This document shows positions 59,526 to 64,000 of a stretch of DNA of 64,000 nucleotides, in pieces. The stretch is from Combretum micranthum. Its lineage: Eukaryota > Streptophyta > Magnoliopsida > Myrtales > Combretaceae. Within the stretch, counting starts at the first letter, position 1, and every line of letters starts with the position of its first letter. The position numbers were made by a program, and so were the translations under genes. The stretch is from positions 186,001 through 250,000 of the forward strand of contig JAMXBD010001201.1 in the NCBI GenBank assembly GCA_024138025.1, in the 5' to 3' direction. Below the pieces are notes generated by a model. The model was not told the origin of the DNA. It saw only the letters and a list, made by a program, of their open reading frames with translations, and ran no database searches.

Positions 59526-61705
59526 CCCCCCTCTCTTTCACTTCTTTCACACCACTTCTACACTAAAATTACTCTCTCAAAATCTCTCTAGAATTTCTCT
59601 CCAAGAAGCTCTTCAAGAAGTTCTCTTTAAACTCATCTTCTTTAGGTAAAAGTTCTTCAAGAAGTCTCCATGTTCATCTACTTAGTATGAGCTTAGTGTG
59701 TGTTTTCTAAAACCATGAAGGTTAAGAAAGCAACAATAGGTTCATACTTTGTTTTTGTTCATAATCATAATTCCTCTATGTTCATTTATGTTCCTCTTAT
59801 GTTCATTTATGTTTCTTTTATGTTCATAACTATCTACTATATCTATATAGCTATATATACTATTTAGAGCATATAAGCTCATAATCTTGCAATTTATTTA
59901 CCTTTCATGCAATTTATTTACTTCAATGCAATTTATTTATTTCAAGTTGTTTTTAAGACTAGTCTCTAGTCTTAGACTTGTCCTCATCAAGTCAAAACAA
60001 GCATTTCTTTCATTTATTTTGTTTCGTTATGGGACTAGTTTATTTCTTAGTCCCGGGAGCCTTGAAAAAGCTAAGACTCCAATACTTGATTTTTATTATT
60101 TATGCTTTATGTTATTTTGTTATTCTCATAATCATGTTCATTTAGATTGTTGTCCAAAAGTCTTCTAAAGATAATGAAATAAAAGAAGCTTTTTGTCACT
60201 TAGGAATAAGTTTATGTGAAACATAAAAATATAAGATAACAAAAATAAACTCATTATTTTCAAGTTACAAAAAGAATTCACTATGAATTTAGAAACTATT
60301 TTTACTTAAAAGCTAGTTAAATCTTGTTACTCTACTTGTCTTTCAAAAGAAAATGTTTTGTTGACAAAAATGGTTCTTTCATAAAGAAAGAAAATAAGAC
60401 TAAGGAAATTTTAAATAGACCTTTGCAAACAAATAGGCAAAGAAAATTATGTTTGAAAATAATAAAGTTATTTCTTTTCAAGTTACAAGAGAAAATAATA
60501 GAATTATAGAAATTAGTTTTTCTACAAAAAGTCTTAATGTTCCACTTTGTTTTTATAAAGAAACCAAATTTTCATGCATGGGTAATTATTTTTGAAAATA
60601 TGAGATATGAGAAAAGAATGAGAAATTCAAGTAAAGATTTTTGCAAAACAATTAAACAAAGAAATTTACACAAGAAATGAAGAATAGCATATTTTCTAGA
60701 AAACTTCAAATATAGTATTAATGTAACTTAGAAAGTAGAAAATTTTATTTTCAAAAGTCACTTAGAAAAAGATAAATAAAACCAACATAAAACGTTTTTA
60801 GAAAACAAAAGAAAACAAGGTATCATTCAAAAGAATTCACAAAAAACAATTTCCGAAAAGCTTCAACCCGACATTGTTTTACTTAAGAAAAATAATTTGG
60901 ACAAAAAACACTTGAGCATGCTTAAATATGAGTTATATAGTTATAAAAAGAGAATTTTTCAACTATATAGATAACTAAGTATTTATCAAACAAATTTTGA
61001 TTTCTTGAACAAAGAAGTTTTTACTTGAAAATCCGTGGTGAATTTTGTCGTTACTTTTCGGAGCCTATAGCTTTGTTTGTGGGAAATAATTTTAGAAATG
61101 GGTAGATCTTTTCGAGTAGATAGAAATCGGTATATTATATGCGCGATTCCGAGTTAAAATGACCAAGTTATGGCCATTTTAAGTTGGAACATTCTTCTAT
61201 ACGAACTTTGACGTTCTTTGACATTGTTTTGTCAAAATTCAAGAAAATCTTCAAGAAAAACTCATTATGGGTATTTTCTTTGGTTAGGTGACCCCGAGGA
61301 AGGATTTCTTCACCCCGAGAACTATTACGATTAAGTGGAGTGTGTGAACGACTCATCCGCTTAGAGGAATAGACGACAATGGCATCGTGAGTTTATTTCC
61401 ATTAAATGCTACACTTGTTGTGCTTGTAAATTAGTTGCACTAGAGTTAGGAAAAGATAAACCGATATGCATGTAAAATAATTCCTTGAAAGAATTCTAAG
61501 AATATCGAAGCCCGAATTGTTCTAAGTGATTGTTTTAGTATAATATTGATTTGTGTGAAATTCCTTGATCACCATAAAGTTGAAAATAATTATGTTATGA
61601 CTTTATAAATTAATGAACTCATGCATACCACGAAGTGAGTCACATTACATGGTTGGGTTATTATCCTTGGGTGAGAAGGATAGTAGGCTCATGTCGAAAG
61701 CAACA

Positions 61706-61865
61706 CTTGGCGGAAGATCCGAAAGCGATTGCTTGGCGGCTTAATGGAATATGCTTGGCGGTTGATCCGAAAGCAAGGTCAAATCAAGTAGGTTCGGATA
61801 CTTGGCGATGAGTGCTCGCAAGTATAAAGTTTTATTGAATGCTTGGCGATGTGTGCTCGCAAGCT
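61706..61865. repeat. Repeats around 'cttggcg' in LTR J
   Basis: Five cttggcg motifs (61706, 61732, 61754, 61801, 61842) followed by gatccgaaagc or gctcgcaag, in two diverged unit types. Confidence 0.75.
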
Positions 61866-62469
61866 TAAATTTTCTATTATTAAAACTACTTGTTTTGAGT
61901 ATCACCAAACCCCGAATGGAGGGCGTAAATCCATTCAACATATAGTTCCCGGAAAGCTATATGATTGTTTGCCCACGTGTTTGATGCATTACATATGTGT
62001 GATTAACCAACTTGTTTGAATCTTGTTACAAGAAGTTATTTATGGAAATAGTTCTCACTAAGCCTATTAGCTTATACCCCGATAGCTACCTTTTGCAGTT
62101 TCCGTACTTATGGCTAAGGCCACGTGGACCATGTGGGCAGGTAATCCCTTTTGAATATTAGAACTCGGATAAAGTACATCATAGTATTAGCATGCAAATT
62201 TATATAATAGCTTAGTAATTTAGGGAATTGTTCCTAAGTATGCACAGTCTTTGCTATGAACAAATATTATTGTGAATCCTCTTTTCTTAATATGTTTTTA
62301 TATCTCCTTAAGCTTCATTATTCCATATATGGTCCTCTAAAATTGTGAAAGTAAGCCTTACACTTAATATAAAAGCTTGTGGAAATGACTAAGGTTGTCA
62401 TACTTAAGCTTTAATATTGAGTGTGGCGGACTGTCACGTTTAGGGTACCCGTTGGGGCGTGACATAATG

Positions 62470-63466
62470 CATGGCCAGAACTGGAAGCAAAAAGAAGAGA
62501 GGAAAAGAAAGAGGGTTGTAGTTTCAACTTCCTATTCACTTTCAAATGTTAGGAGAAGCATGCTTAGGAAGTTAGGTGAAGCTCCTTATACATAAGGAAT
62601 GCACAATGGGTGTGTCATAGACAATATTCATAGAAACTCCATATCCTGTCAACAAATGTATGAGATGCCTCATTTTGATATTTACCAATATGATATTAAT
62701 GAGTTTTTAACAAAAGCACCAAATTGTGGACCATAATTTTGAGGCTTTTTAATATACAGCTGCATATGTAAGAGATATCAAAAGAAAGATTTGATCATTG
62801 GTAAGTCCCAAAAAACCTGTGAAGTTGTAATTTACTACTGCTTTTTTTTTTCCTCATATGTAATAAAACCAAGTAAATATAAAGAAGCTTAAGTTCTTTA
62901 ACATACAAATCTCCTTACCTAAATATGTTTCTTTTTTACTTGAAGTGCAAAGATCTCTATCAGAGAGTATCAACTTTTAAAATAGTCATGAATTTCCTAA
63001 TTTATATTTAAATGTGTTATTGAAATGATATATGATTTTGAAATGAGATATATGTGCATGAACAATATAATTAGTACATGTGTTGAATATGTGTCATTTT
63101 GTATATGTGTATGTGCAATGAATTAAACGTTATTGTTTTATATATATTAATATGTGCATAGTGTAATAAATGTTTGTGTCTTTTATGAATTAATATGTAT
63201 ATGTTATGTTTAGAATTATCAAAATAACTTTTGAATTTCCTAAGAAATTGTTGACAGAAATTTTACAAAGTTTAAGCCTAATTTTCAAGCCCAAATTAAA
63301 CCCAAATGCACTTCAAATTAAGCCAAATTAAACCTAAGTCAAACAAACCCCTAAATTCAAACTTTGGATAATTATTGACCTTAAATTTGATTAATTAGGG
63401 TCTCTTTTCATACGAATTTCTATTATTTCTTTTCTTTCTCTCTTCCATCTATCTCTAAACCATAAG
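62470..63466. other. AT-rich DNA without a recognised gene
   Basis: A short ATG frame at 62,470 (MARTGSKKKRG) stops after 16 codons. The remainder is AT-rich and shows no family I recognise. By position it may belong to the region that LTR J entered. Confidence 0.5.
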
Positions 63467-64000
63467 TGTAAGCCCCGAAAAATTTCAGTAAATAATTCTA
63501 CGATGAACTTCGAAAATAAACCCTAACAATCACTCCAAATTAAAACCGAACTTCAACTAGTCTAAAAACACGAGCGAATCCAGAAATTTCCGAATCTTGA
63601 GAAAAATAAGAATTCTTAAAAACAAAATAAGAACTCATCATACTTCAATTCCAAAACCACTACGTATGACAAATTCCATACGTAACTTCGACTTATAAAA
63701 TCAGGTAATATAGAACCCAAAAACAAATTATTAAAAAAAAAGTAAATAACAATTGACCTTCGAAAATAAAACTGAATTCAAGAACTCCGAAAACGTTAAA
63801 AGATATTAAATACATACAAAAAATGAAATGTAAAATAAATTTTCAAAATTAATATGTTGTATAAACATAAAATATCAGTTTCCAAATTGGCGAGGATCTA
63901 AACCGAAAAAATCACCCGCAAACCCTAACCGAAATACAATAGCTTAAGTCCGATAATCTAGCGCCCTTAACCTTAGAGGCCGAGGTGTAGTTTAAATATG
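63467..64000 (+). mobile_element. 5' part of another long LTR ('I'), cut by the window edge
   Basis: Begins tgtaagccccgaaaaatttc and follows the first ~530 bp of LTR H closely (51856-52384), including 'aattccatacgt', 'ccgaatctt' and the 'ccttagaggccgag' block. It continues beyond the window. Confidence 0.88.

Larger units (their letters stand above)
58813..62464 (+). mobile_element. Solo LTR 'J' (3.65 kb)
   Basis: Starts tgtaaacccctaaaatttt and ends acccgttggggcgtgaca, with perfect TSD taatg at 58808-58812 and 62465-62469. Modules: TACCGGTA at 59207-59214, TATAAATA at 59518-59525, CT-rich leader ending tttag|gtaaaag (~59,645), 'ccgagttaaaatgacc' near 61,150, 'ggcatcgtgagttta' near 61,382, and 'ggagggcgtaaatccattc' near 61,918. 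Confidence 0.92.

Overview
This is nuclear DNA from a flowering plant, most likely a eudicot with a large, transposon-rich genome. It is strongly AT-rich and has no operon-like gene packing. The only host gene I can recognise is plant-specific: an MSL10-type mechanosensitive channel with GT-AG introns. Almost everything else is plant transposon sequence. I found no intact host protein-coding gene, tRNA, functional rRNA or CRISPR array.

Layout. 1-4.9 kb is intergenic, with a small hAT-type MITE and a solo LTR of a 5S-carrying TRIM (Cassandra type). 4.9-16.4 kb is a broken MSL10-like gene on the + strand. Its last exon is split by a four-layer nest: gene <- 3.9-kb solo LTR (TSD tctaa) <- ~1-kb non-autonomous hAT element (8-bp TSD) <- 3.0-kb solo LTR (TSD gggac). 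17.2-24.7 kb is a complete but gag/protease-only copia-type element on the - strand (TSD gatac), with a 3.8-kb solo LTR inside one of its LTRs. 26.2-35.4 kb is an old long LTR split by two younger insertions and flanked by unusual 61/62-bp direct repeats. 35.9-41.1 kb is an LTR joined to the integrase and chromodomain end of a Ty3/gypsy element on the - strand. 41.9-49.4 kb holds two abutting long LTRs on the - strand. 49.4-57.9 kb is a degenerate Helitron Rep/helicase gene on the - strand, split by a 4.9-kb solo LTR (TSD catat). 58.1-58.7 kb has two adjacent foldback elements with tRNA-like cores. 58.8-62.5 kb is another solo LTR (TSD taatg), and a further LTR runs off the right edge from 63,467.

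The unifying theme is one superfamily of very long LTRs (about 3-5 kb). They usually begin TGTAA/TGTGA, end in GGGGCGTGACA or close variants, and most share a motif like GGAGGGCGTAAATCC near the 3' end. About ten copies or fragments make up more than half of the window. Most are solo LTRs with perfect 5-bp target duplications, so recombination has removed nearly all internal regions. One copy abuts a chromodomain integrase, which points to a Tekay/Del-like chromovirus; that assignment is inference. All boundaries were read by eye from terminal motifs and target duplications, and percent identities were not computed.
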